13,112 bases of DNA, taken from assembly GCA_036398095.1 (NCBI GenBank), contig DASWHR010000140.1, positions 1-13,112 of the forward strand, read 5' to 3'. The notes under the pieces were generated by a model that was given only the letters and a program-made list of their open reading frames with translations, ran no database searches and was not told the origin of the DNA. The translations under genes and the position numbers were made by a program. Shown piece by piece: positions 1 to 6,623 of this stretch (its first letter is position 1; each line of letters begins with the position of its first letter). This DNA is from DASWHR01 sp036398095 (GTDB lineage Bacteria; Actinomycetota; AC-67).

Positions 1-2774
1 TTGTAGTTCGCGTCGCCCGAGTATTCGGCTCGCCAGCACCACACGCCGTGCGGGTCGGTCGAAATCGTCGGCCAGCTCGACGTGGCCTGCCCGGCCCCGT
101 TCAGCACGATCGTCTCCCACGCAAAGCCGCCGGACGGGCAGCCCGCACCCGTCACGTCGGCCGGGAAGCAGACGAAGAAGCGGACGGTGCCCGTCGGCAT
201 CGGCAGCGGAGCCACCGGCGAGACCGTTGCGAGATCGGTCACCGACGCCGGATGGTCGACCCAGTCCGGGCTGGCCGTCGTCGTCATGCCGGGCGTCTGC
301 TTCACGGTCGTGAAGCATTCGGTCGTCCCGTTCGTGTGGGTCGCCGTCGCGTAGTAGAAGTCGCCGGAGTACACGGCTCGCCAGCAGAACAGTCCGACGA
401 ACGCGGTGCCAGTTGTGGGATCGGAGGACGCTGTTCCGCCGGCCGAGACGGTCTTGATCGGTCCGATCTGCGCGCCGAGACCCGAAGCGCAGCCGGCGGC
501 CGTCGACTCTCCCGGCTTGCAAAGGAAGAACGTCACTGTTCCGGTCGGCACGGGGCCGCCGCCCGTCAGCGTCGCGCCGTCGCTCGCCGTGACGCCGGGG
601 GCAACCCCGCCGCCCGTCGGGCTCGACGTCGTCGACATCCCGCCCGTTTGCTTGGCGACGGTGAAGCATTCGGTCGTCCCGTTCGTGTGTTCGGACGGCG
701 CATAGTAGGTGTCGCCGTTGTATACGGCTCGCCAGCAGTACTTTCCTTCGATTCGCGTATCAACGAAGCCCGTGGACGGATCCGACGTGGCCGAGCCGCC
801 GGCGAGCGTCTTAGCGGCGCCGACGAGCGTGCCGCCCCTGAACGGGGGTTCGCCGCATCCGTTGGCCGTTTCGAGCGGGATGCACAGATAGAAGTAAACC
901 GTTCCCGTCGGCACAGGACCGCCACCCGTCACGGTCGCCGTGTCCGTCGCCGCCGTTCCGGGCGGCACGTTGCCGCCGGTCGGTGTCGAGGTCGTCGTCA
1001 TCGTGGACGGCTGCCGCACGACGGTGAAGCACTCGGACTGCGCGTCGGTGTGTGAGGACGGCGCGTAGTAGAAGTCGCCCGAGTAGTCGGCTCGCCAACA
1101 GTACGTGCCTTCGGGTCTCGTATCTACGGAACCCGTCGACGAATCCGACGTGGCCGTGCCGCCCACGAGCGGCTTAGCGCCGCCGACCTGCGTGCCCCCC
1201 GACGGACAACCTGCCGCTGTAACCTCCGTCACGCCGCACAGGAAGAACGTTACCGAGCCGGTCGGAATCGGACCCGCGCCGCTGACCGTCGCCTTGTCGG
1301 TCGCCGCCGTTCCCGGTGGAACGTTGCCGCCGACCGGTGTCGACGATGTCGTTGTCGAACTCGGCTGACGGGCGATCGTGAAGCATTCCGTGCTCGCATT
1401 CGTGTGCGACACGGGCTGGTAGTAGAAGTCACCCGAGTACTCCGCTCTCCAGCAGTATTTTCCTTCAGGCTTGGTGTCCACATAGGCAGTCGAGGACTCC
1501 GATGTCGCGATACCGGCGACCAGAACCCTGGCCGGACCCGCCTGTGTGCCGCCGGCCGGGCAGCCGGCGGCCGTGATCTCGGTCGGGCGGCACAGGAAGA
1601 AGGTCACGGTACCCGTCGGAACCGGACCCGAGCCGCTCACGGTCGCCTTGTCGGTTGCCGGCGTCCCCGGCGCGATGTTGCCCCCCGTCGGCGTCGAGTC
1701 GGTCGTCATCGCCGAGGTCTTCTTTGCGACCGTGAAGCATTCGGTCGTCGCGTTCGTGTGGACTCCTGGGACGTAGACCGCGTTGCCCGCGTACGCCACG
1801 CGCCAGCAGTACGTGCCTTCCGGTTTGGTATCGACGAACCCCGTCGAGGAGTCCGACGTCGCCGTGCCTGTGGCGCTCAACGTCTTTGCAACCCCGACCT
1901 GCGTGCCGCCCGACGGACATCCGGCCGGCGTGACCTGTGCCGGGGTGCAGAGGAAGAACGTGACGGTACCGCTCGGGATCGAGCTTGGGCCGCTCACGAC
2001 GACATCATCGACCGCCGAGGTTCCCGGGGCAACGCCCGGACCTGTGGGACGAGAGTCGGTGCGGATCTGAGGCGCCTGCATGACCGTTGTGAAGCATTCG
2101 GTCGTCGAGTTCGTATGATTTGCTGGCAGGTAGTAGCCGTCGCCCAGGTACTCGGCCCGCCAGCAGTGGGTGCCGATGGCGAAGGTGTCGCCCGATGGGG
2201 CCGACGTTGCCGAGCCACCGACGAGCGTCTTCGTGGACTTGAGCAGACCGCCGGCGCGGCAGTCTCCGCCGTTTGCGGTGACCGTCGCCGGCAGACACAG
2301 GAAGAAGCGCACCGAGCCGGTTGGAACCGGTCCGGCACCCGTGACGGTCGCCGTGTCGGTCACCAGCGAGCCGGGAACGATCCCGCCACCGGTGGGCTGC
2401 GATAGCGACGTGATCTGCACCGGCTGACGTTCGATGACGAAGCATTCGGTCGTGCGGTTCGTGTGGCTGGATTGCGCGTAGAACGCGTCTCCCGAATAGA
2501 CGGCGCGCCAGCAGTATTCTCCCAGCCCGGTCGTTGCCGAAGACGCATCAGAGAGCGCGGTACCCCCGGCGCCCAATGTCTTCAGCGTGCCTACCTGTGT
2601 GCCGGTGGGGCAGCCCGCCGCCGTCACCTGAGAGGGGGTGCAGAGGAAGAACGTGACTGAGCCGGTCGGCACCGGACCGGCGCCGGAGACGGTTGCGGAG
2701 TCGGTCACCGAGGTCCCGGGCGGCAGGGTGCCGGCGGGAATCGTCTGCGTCGTCACGGTGGACGACTGCTTGCA
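1..2774 (-). repeat. Eight tandem Ig-like repeat units of about 350 bp
   Basis: In-frame repeats in the secreted protein, recognised by the recurring CWRA codons (near 31, 377, 729, 1091, 1447, 1801, 2159 and 2506) and TECF codons (near 311, 661, 1024, 1380, 1732, 2090 and 2440). Approximate units, first to last in the protein: 2430-2774, 2080-2429, 1725-2079, 1370-1724, 1015-1369, 655-1014, 305-654 and 1-304. Four cysteines recur at fixed places in each unit (FFLC, GC, CW, ECF), enough for two disulfides per domain. Units 3 to 6 are most alike, also at base level. The last unit (WVDHPASVTDLATVSP) is the most divergent. Confidence 0.9.
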
Positions 2775-3464
2775 AGCCATCGTTGAAACCCAGCCGATGC
2801 GGATCTCCAATGAGGGGCTGTTGATCTTGATACGGAGTGCGATGTTCGTGTCGCGCTGGCAGTCCCCACCGCTGCTCCATTGCTCGTTGAGCGCAAGGAA
2901 GCCGAACGAGCCGAGCGGGACGACCGTGTTCGGCGCCGCCGCCGGGTTGAGGACGAGGGGAACTCCGGCGACGGCCGCAACGATCGAGGTCAGTGTTGCC
3001 CCTCTGAGTCCGGTCGTTGTGGACGACGACGCGGAGCCGCGCAGCAGGTCGCCCGACACCCGAACCGGCACGCCGATCGACGTGAGGTCCACCGCATAGG
3101 CGGCAACGTCGGCCGAGCCCATCGCGTTCGGGACCGGAGAGCCGCTCGCATCGCAGGACGAGTTGACGGCGGAGGCTTTTACGACGCCCAGATCTTGGCT
3201 CACTGCGTGCTTCTCGTCGTGGGCCGGGCCTGCAGGCGAGTTGGCCTGGCTCCGCGAAATCGTGTTCGCGAGCAGGCCTCGCGTGTGAATGCCCACGGCA
3301 ACGCAGGACGAGGCGTTCACCACCGCGGTGGCACACAGCGGGTCGGTGCTTCCAGCGGCACATGGGTCTGGCTCGACCGCCACGGCGTCCCGGACGGGAA
3401 GCGCCAAGGAGGCGAGTAGTGCAAGGAAAATGATGGGTCGATAAGAACGACGGCGAATCAACAT
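1..3464 (-). CDS. Secreted multi-repeat Ig-like domain protein (3' end beyond window)
   Basis: The frame is open from an ATG at 3464-3462 to the left edge (1154 full codons, two bases over) with no stop seen. The start is supported by the purine-rich site GGAGGGGG six bases upstream (3471-3478). Residues 1-29 look like a signal peptide: RRR near the amino end, a hydrophobic core IIFLALLASLALPV, and cleavage after AVA. Residues 30-231 form a head domain with six cysteines; the stretch PNTVVPLGSFGFLALNEQ and the terminal Cys231 resemble choice-of-anchor P proteins. From residue 232 come eight Ig-like repeats of about 118 residues, the eighth cut by the edge. Each has a PTG.VTFFLC strand, a GC, a CWRA.YSGD motif and TECF. 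The protein is most likely extracellular or surface-attached; binding or structural roles are inference. The carboxyl-terminal anchor, if any, lies outside. The frame is certain, the biological role is not. Confidence 0.88.
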   Translation of the reverse strand, partial: MLIRRRSYRPIIFLALLASLALPVRDAVAVEPDPCAAGSTDPLCATAVVNASSCVAVGIHTRGLLANTISRSQANSPAGPAHDEKHAVSQDLGVVKASAVNSSCDASGSPVPNAMGSADVAAYAVDLTSIGVPVRVSGDLLRGSASSSTTTGLRGATLTSIVAAVAGVPLVLNPAAAPNTVVPLGSFGFLALNEQWSSGGDCQRDTNIALRIKINSPSLEIRIGWVSTMACKQSSTVTTQTIPAGTLPPGTSVTDSATVSGAGPVPTGSVTFFLCTPSQVTAAGCPTGTQVGTLKTLGAGGTALSDASSATTGLGEYCWRAVYSGDAFYAQSSHTNRTTECFVIERQPVQITSLSQPTGGGIVPGSLVTDTATVTGAGPVPTGSVRFFLCLPATVTANGGDCRAGGLLKSTKTLVGGSATSAPSGDTFAIGTHCWRAEYLGDGYYLPANHTNSTTECFTTVMQAPQIRTDSRPTGPGVAPGTSAVDDVVVSGPSSIPSGTVTFFLCTPAQVTPAGCPSGGTQVGVAKTLSATGTATSDSSTGFVDTKPEGTYCWRVAYAGNAVYVPGVHTNATTECFTVAKKTSAMTTDSTPTGGNIAPGTPATDKATVSGSGPVPTGTVTFFLCRPTEITAAGCPAGGTQAGPARVLVAGIATSESSTAYVDTKPEGKYCWRAEYSGDFYYQPVSHTNASTECFTIARQPSSTTTSSTPVGGNVPPGTAATDKATVSGAGPIPTGSVTFFLCGVTEVTAAGCPSGGTQVGGAKPLVGGTATSDSSTGSVDTRPEGTYCWRADYSGDFYYAPSSHTDAQSECFTVVRQPSTMTTTSTPTGGNVPPGTAATDTATVTGGGPVPTGTVYFYLCIPLETANGCGEPPFRGGTLVGAAKTLAGGSATSDPSTGFVDTRIEGKYCWRAVYNGDTYYAPSEHTNGTTECFTVAKQTGGMSTTSSPTGGGVAPGVTASDGATLTGGGPVPTGTVTFFLCKPGESTAAGCASGLGAQIGPIKTVSAGGTASSDPTTGTAFVGLFCWRAVYSGDFYYATATHTNGTTECFTTVKQTPGMTTTASPDWVDHPASVTDLATVSPVAPLPMPTGTVRFFVCFPADVTGAGCPSGGFAWETIVLNGAGQATSSWPTISTDPHGVWCWRAEYSGDANY

Positions 3465-3567
3465 ATGCAGCCCCCTCCGATCGTCGGCGGCATGCTCGAC
3501 GGGGTGCCCGGAGATCCGGGGTCGAAACGGGTCCCCGCCGGAGCAAACTCTCGTTAGATCACCCCAT

Positions 3568-3597
3568 ATAATAGCAAAGCTACCTTATAGCGGTAAA
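3568..3597 (-). promoter_or_regulatory. Candidate promoter of the Ig-repeat gene
   Basis: On the minus strand TTTACC (3597-3592) and TATTAT (3573-3568) are separated by 18 bases, in an AT-rich island (about 3541-3610) inside GC-rich DNA. Transcription would start near 3561, leaving a GC-rich leader of roughly 97 bases with several possible short stems before the Shine-Dalgarno site. The -10 matches well and the -35 only partly. Confidence 0.4.
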
Positions 3598-3620
3598 GGG
3601 GTATAAGCGGAGCAGATCCA

Positions 3621-3636
3621 GAACGACCCGTCGTTC
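3621..3636. other. Short inverted repeat upstream of the Ig-repeat promoter
   Basis: GAACGA, four bases, TCGTTC: a perfect 6-bp inverted repeat 24 bases upstream of the proposed -35 box. An overlapping alternative stem (CCCGT 3627-3631 with ACGGG 3640-3644) is also possible. It could be an operator or part of the 3' end of the LapA-type transcript; nothing decides between them. Confidence 0.35.
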
Positions 3637-3656
3637 CAGACGGGCCCGACCGCGAA

Positions 3657-3700
3657 GTGGTGATGATTGAACCTCGTATAACGCCCTTGATCATCACCAC
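3657..3700. repeat. 3'-end hairpin element, copy 1
   Basis: GTGGTGATGAT (3657-3667) and ATCATCACCAC (3690-3700) are perfect 11-bp inverted arms around a 22-base centre that itself contains CGT/ACG. It begins 23 bases past the stop codon of the LapA-type gene on the minus strand. There is no T-tract on either side. A near-identical stem lies at 5474-5520, past the end of htrA. It may be a terminator, an mRNA 3'-end stabiliser, or a dispersed genomic repeat. Confidence 0.75.
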
Positions 3701-3722
3701 ATTTGTTGTGCGGTGGCGTTAG

Positions 3723-4004
3723 TTAGCGGCGGCGTTCTTCGCGCTTCTTCTTTGCCTGAGGCAGCACGCCCCGGTATGTCAGCAGCCGGTCTAGAACTGC
3801 GCCGATCAGGATGCACAGCAGGAACACCCAAATCAGGCGGATGTTGGCCGATGCGAAGACAAAGTGCACGCGCACCTGGCCGGTGTTTTGGCCGACGAAG
3901 ATCCCCGCCAGCAACGCCAGCACACCGAATGCGACCAGCTTCGCATCGGACTTGGTGAACTTTCGTTCCGGTTGTGGCTCGCCTCGCTGTTCCAGTTCAC
4001 TCAT
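3723..4004 (-). CDS. LapA-domain (DUF1049) small membrane protein
   Basis: A 93-residue protein. Two hydrophobic segments (about residues 22-38, LVAFGVLALLAGIFVGQ, and 57-74, LIWVFLLCILIGAVLDRL) are joined by a short linker with NTGQVRVHFVF, then a basic tail KKKREERRR. This arrangement is typical of the LapA/DUF1049 family, whose members in Gram-negatives support envelope assembly; the role in Gram-positives is not established. The start at 4004 gives a normal family-length amino end. An upstream ATG at 4079 would add 25 residues that overlap the htrA leader, and is less likely. The Shine-Dalgarno signal at 4004 is weak. The gene is divergent from htrA with 110 bases between the starts, so the pair may share regulation. 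Confidence 0.75.
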   Translation of the reverse strand: MSELEQRGEPQPERKFTKSDAKLVAFGVLALLAGIFVGQNTGQVRVHFVFASANIRLIWVFLLCILIGAVLDRLLTYRGVLPQAKKKREERRR

Positions 4005-4080
4005 GCCGGGTATTCTCACACGAAATGAGCTCTCAGTCTTCGCTTGGGGAACCTTCAGCGGCCTCTCAGGGGCGTCCACC

Positions 4081-4086
4081 TAGACT
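4081..4086 (+). promoter_or_regulatory. Candidate -10 box for htrA
   Basis: TAGACT fits the actinobacterial TANNNT -10 pattern and lies 28 bases upstream of the htrA ATG, leaving room for a short leader with the strong GGAAGGAG site at 4102-4109. No good -35 is seen at normal spacing. Confidence 0.35.
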
Positions 4087-4114
4087 CCCGTCCGAGAACC
4101 CGGAAGGAGCGCAG

Positions 4115-5410
4115 ATGGAACCCACAACGAGCCCCGCCGACACGACGACCGGCAGCGACGCGTCGCCCGCCGAACCGTTCGACGGCGCGTGGAGCGACGA
4201 GCGCTCGCCGTTCGAGACGGCCCCGCCGACCGAGCCGCCGTGGCGACGCGACCCGGCCGGGCCCGACGAGGTGCCCGGCGACACGTCCCTGCTGCCTGCG
4301 TGGCCGGCGCCGCTTCCCGGGCTCCCTTCGACTTCGCAAACCCCTCCCGAGGAGACGGCCCGGAGCCGCCCGGGTCGTCTCCTCACCGTGTTTCTCGCCG
4401 CGCTGATGGGCGCCGTGCTCGGCGTGGGCTCTACCGTCGTTGTGCTCGATCGCGCGAACGTCGGCGGTCTGGGCGGCGCGGAAGTTCGCGTCGTCGATCC
4501 GCCGGTCAAAGGCGGCGGCAACGCGGGGCTGGACGGCGTGGCGGCCGTTGCCGAAGCCGTTCTGCCCAGCATCGTGCGCATCGACACGCGCGTGAGCGGC
4601 GTGTTCGGATCGCAATCCGGCACCGGATCGGGCGTGATCTACCGAACCGACGGGTACATCATCACGAACGCCCACGTCGTCGAAGGCGCAACCAGCGTGG
4701 AAGTGACGCTGGCGAGCGGCGACACGCTGCAGGGCAGCGTGGTCGGGACCGCATCGCCGATCGACGACATCGCGGTCGTGAAGGTCAACCGCACCAACTT
4801 GCCGGCGGCGACGCTCGGATCGGTGCTCACCACCAACGTGGGCGACACCGCGATCGCGATCGGCTCGCCGTTCGGGCTGTCCGGCACCGTGACCGCCGGC
4901 ATCGTCAGCGCGATCCGCGCCAACCTGTCGCTGGGCAACCAGCAGTTCGTCGACGTCATTCAGACCGACGCGCCGATCAACCCGGGGAACTCCGGGGGGG
5001 CGCTGGTCAACGCGCGTGGCGAGGTGATCGGCATCAACACCGCGATCCTCGGCGGCGAAGGCAATGTCGGCATCGGTTTTGCGATCCCGATCGACATTGC
5101 GCGGAAAGAGGTCGACGACATCATCCGGATCGGCCGGGCGACGCGCGCGTTTCTGGGTGTCGAGCCGGCGACGGTTCCCGGCCGGAAGGGCGCACGCATT
5201 CAAGCGGTCGTGGACGGCGGGCCGGCGCAGGCGGCCGGATTGCGCGCCGGCGACGTCGTCGTCGAGATTCAGGGGACGCCGATCGGCTCGGCCGAAGAAT
5301 TGGTGGCGGTCGTCGCTCGCTTCGACGTCGGTCAGACCGTGACCATCACGTTCGAGCGCGACGGAAACCGCCAAACGGTGCGCGCGAGGCTCACCGACCG
5401 GCCCCGATAG
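4115..5410 (+). CDS. htrA: Membrane-anchored HtrA/DegP-type serine protease with PDZ domain
   Basis: A 431-residue protein. Residues 1-85 are an acidic, proline-rich cytoplasmic tail. Residues 89-111 (LLTVFLAALMGAVLGVGSTV...) are one membrane anchor, so the protease faces outward. The trypsin-like domain spans about 140-340 with the triad His187 (TNAHVV), Asp218 (DDIAVV) and Ser293 (GNSGGAL). A PDZ domain (about 345-428, with GGPAQAAGLRAGDVVVEI) binds carboxyl termini of unfolded clients. The family degrades or refolds damaged envelope proteins. The start at 4115 is chosen because GGAAGGAG lies five bases upstream; in-frame ATGs at 3974 and 4025 lack this and would overlap the lapA-like start. 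In many actinobacteria htrA is followed by tatB, as here. All catalytic residues are present. Confidence 0.93.
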   Translation: MEPTTSPADTTTGSDASPAEPFDGAWSDERSPFETAPPTEPPWRRDPAGPDEVPGDTSLLPAWPAPLPGLPSTSQTPPEETARSRPGRLLTVFLAALMGAVLGVGSTVVVLDRANVGGLGGAEVRVVDPPVKGGGNAGLDGVAAVAEAVLPSIVRIDTRVSGVFGSQSGTGSGVIYRTDGYIITNAHVVEGATSVEVTLASGDTLQGSVVGTASPIDDIAVVKVNRTNLPAATLGSVLTTNVGDTAIAIGSPFGLSGTVTAGIVSAIRANLSLGNQQFVDVIQTDAPINPGNSGGALVNARGEVIGINTAILGGEGNVGIGFAIPIDIARKEVDDIIRIGRATRAFLGVEPATVPGRKGARIQAVVDGGPAQAAGLRAGDVVVEIQGTPIGSAEELVAVVARFDVGQTVTITFERDGNRQTVRARLTDRPR

Positions 5411-5473
5411 CGGCCCGGTAACCGCCACCGTTCGGTCCCGCGTCTGGCCTTCTTTTCCGGCGGCGAGGATGCG

Positions 5474-5520
5474 ATGTGGTGATGATTTCGGTCGTTCTAC
5501 AACGTCAATCATCACCACAT
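5474..5520. repeat. 3'-end hairpin element, copy 2
   Basis: ATGTGGTGATGATT (5474-5487) and AATCATCACCACAT (5507-5520) are perfect 14-bp inverted arms around a 19-base centre with its own CGTT/AACG mini-stem. It starts 63 bases past the htrA stop. Eleven arm bases are identical to copy 1 (3657-3700), while the centres differ except for TCGT...AACG. No T-tract follows. It probably marks the end of the htrA transcript, but the mechanism is unknown. Confidence 0.75.
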
Positions 5521-5550
5521 GCGCCGGTGCGGAGCGTCCGGTTCGGTTCT

Positions 5551-5565
5551 CGCCCATAATGGGCG
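5551..5565 (+). promoter_or_regulatory. Palindromic -10 region upstream of tatB
   Basis: CGCCCATAATGGGCG is a perfect 15-base palindrome centred on an A. It contains CATAAT (5555-5560), a good -10 match, 32 bases upstream of the tatB start. The core CCATAATGG recurs at 7859-7867, also preceded by GTTC nine bases before the core. It may be a promoter that doubles as a repressor site. Confidence 0.4.
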
Positions 5566-5592
5566 TCGTCGATCGGGAATCCGGAGGTTCTT

Positions 5593-6036
5593 CTGCTACC
5601 CAATGTTGGAATCGGTGAGTTGGTCGTCATCGTCATCGTGGCGCTGATGGTTTTCGGCCCGAAACGGCTTCCCGAGATTATGCGCTCGGCCGGGAAGGCG
5701 TTCCGCGCCTTCCAGACCGAGTCGCAGCGCGCCGTCGCCGAGCTTCGCGAAGCCGTGGACACGAGCGATATCCAGAGGGATTTGTCGAAGATCGTCATGG
5801 ACGAGCCCGACGAGGTCGCGCGCAAAGCCGAGGAACGCGCCGCCGCCGCGGCCGCCGCGGTGGCCGTTGCGCCGCCTCCCGCCGAAGCCGCGCCCGCGAA
5901 GAAGAAGGCGGCGCCCGCGAAGAAGAAGGCGGCCGCGCCTGCAAAGAAGAAGAAGGCGCCTGCGAAGAAGAAGGCCGTTGCGCACACGACGGACCCGCAG
6001 AAGGTGGCCGCCTACCCCGTGACGGAGGACACGTGA
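5593..6036 (+). CDS. tatB: Sec-independent translocase TatA/TatB-family protein, probable CTG start
   Basis: A 147-residue component of the twin-arginine export channel, which carries folded proteins across the membrane. The amino end reads MLPNVGIGELVVIVIVALMV, then the hallmark FGPKRLPE hinge (21-28) and an amphipathic helix (about 30-66). A tail follows: alanine-rich 82-92, then PAKKKA repeats 101-127. The family membrane segment begins at residue 6, and between the in-frame stop at 5557-5559 and the TTG at 5620 the only usable codon is CTG at 5593. That CTG lies five bases after GGAGG (5583-5587). The TTG would delete the conserved GIGEL segment. TatB rather than TatA is favoured by the position after htrA, as in mycobacteria, and by length; the GKAFRAFQTE stretch is TatA-like, so the subtype is less sure than the family. 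It overlaps the next gene by four bases. Confidence 0.85.
   Translation: MLPNVGIGELVVIVIVALMVFGPKRLPEIMRSAGKAFRAFQTESQRAVAELREAVDTSDIQRDLSKIVMDEPDEVARKAEERAAAAAAAVAVAPPPAEAAPAKKKAAPAKKKAAAPAKKKKAPAKKKAVAHTTDPQKVAAYPVTEDT
5893..5973 (+). repeat. PAKKKA-type lysine/alanine tandem repeat in TatB tail
   Basis: Four consecutive copies of P-A-K-K-K(-K)-A encoded by nearly identical bases (CCCGCGAAGAAGAAGGCG and variants). The resulting tail is highly positive, like histone-H1-type tails, and unlike the usual acidic or mixed TatB tail. Confidence 0.8.
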
Positions 6037-6614
6037 GCCGGCGGAAGCGCCCCGGGCTCGCCAAACCGCTGGTCCGGCTCGGCGCGGCCGCCGCGCTCGG
6101 CTACTTGTCGCGCGAGCGTTTCGCCGACGCCGACAAGAAAGCCTTCAACCAAATCCGCGCCAGACGCAGCGAAACGCTCGACCGCGTCCTTCCCGTGGCC
6201 ACCGATTTGGGCTCGGTCTATGCGGTCGCGGGGGTTGCCGCATCGCTCGCGCTGCTCGGTCGCGGGCGACTTGCCGTCCGCGCCGCCGGCGCGGCCCTGA
6301 CTGCGTGGACGGTCGCGCAAGGCGCCAAGAAGGTCTTCGGTCGCACGCGGCCCTACGACGACGACGCCGTCGACGTGCTCGTGCGACGTCCGGCCGGCAC
6401 GTCGTATCCGAGCGGCCATCCCGCGGTCGCCGCCGCGCTCGCGCGCGTCCTGGCGCCGGAGGCCGGCAAAGCCATCAAGCCGCTGATCGAGCGGCTACCT
6501 GCCTTCGTCGGCGCGTCGCGCATCTACGTCGGCGTGCATTATCCGTCGGACGTGCTCGGCGGCCGGCTCGTCGGCGATGCGGTCGCCGACGTCTGGCGAC
6601 GCTACCTTCCGTAG
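6033..6614 (+). CDS. PAP2-family phosphatase
   Basis: A 193-residue protein with all three PAP2 signatures: KX6RP (KKVFGRTRP, 99-107), PSGH (126-129) and SRX5HX3D (Ser162, Arg163, His169, Asp173). His169 would be the phospho-histidine nucleophile and His129 the general acid. The family removes phosphate from lipid phosphates such as undecaprenyl diphosphate or phosphatidic acid; the substrate here is not fixed by sequence. Moderately hydrophobic stretches at 64-76 and 83-97 and around the motifs fit a small membrane-embedded enzyme. Start: GTG at 6033 with GGAGG at 6024-6028. It overlaps the tatB stop in GTGA, so translation is probably coupled. Its stop lies five bases from that of the converging mrp gene. 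Confidence 0.88.
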   Translation: MSRRKRPGLAKPLVRLGAAAALGYLSRERFADADKKAFNQIRARRSETLDRVLPVATDLGSVYAVAGVAASLALLGRGRLAVRAAGAALTAWTVAQGAKKVFGRTRPYDDDAVDVLVRRPAGTSYPSGHPAVAAALARVLAPEAGKAIKPLIERLPAFVGASRIYVGVHYPSDVLGGRLVGDAVADVWRRYLP

Positions 6615-6623
6615 CGAAGCTAC
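6611..6623. other. Small palindrome spanning two converging stop codons
   Basis: GTAGC-GAA-GCTAC includes the TAG of the PAP2 gene (6612-6614) and the TAG of mrp (6622-6620) in its arms. The 5-bp stem with a three-base loop is too small to be a convincing terminator, and no other terminator is seen between these genes. Confidence 0.45.

Noticed and set aside
48..2660. Several plus-strand open frames opposite the Ig-repeat gene
   Set aside because: They repeat with the period of the minus-strand Ig units and have arginine-rich, domain-free products; the minus-strand frame is open throughout with a signal peptide and ribosome site.
1..2774. Regular repeats as a possible CRISPR array or satellite
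   Set aside because: The period of about 350 bp is in frame and the differences between units are those of diverging protein domains; there are no short identical repeats with unique spacers.
4048..4076. GGAAC...CGTC as an ECF sigma (RpoE/SigE-type) promoter for htrA
   Set aside because: The two elements are 20 bases apart, longer than usual for such promoters, so the TAGACT box is preferred, with low confidence.
3974..4114. Longer htrA forms starting at 3974 or 4025
   Set aside because: Neither start has a ribosome site, the added residues are not family-like, and the longer one overlaps the start of the divergent gene.
3657..5520. The paired hairpins as ends of a transposon carrying lapA-like and htrA
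   Set aside because: No transposase or target duplications are seen, the two genes are common chromosomal genes, and each hairpin is itself a complete inverted repeat rather than one end of an element.
4055..5557. Open frame of 500 codons antisense to htrA
   Set aside because: It lies fully opposite a complete HtrA with an intact catalytic triad, and its composition is typical of an antisense GC frame.
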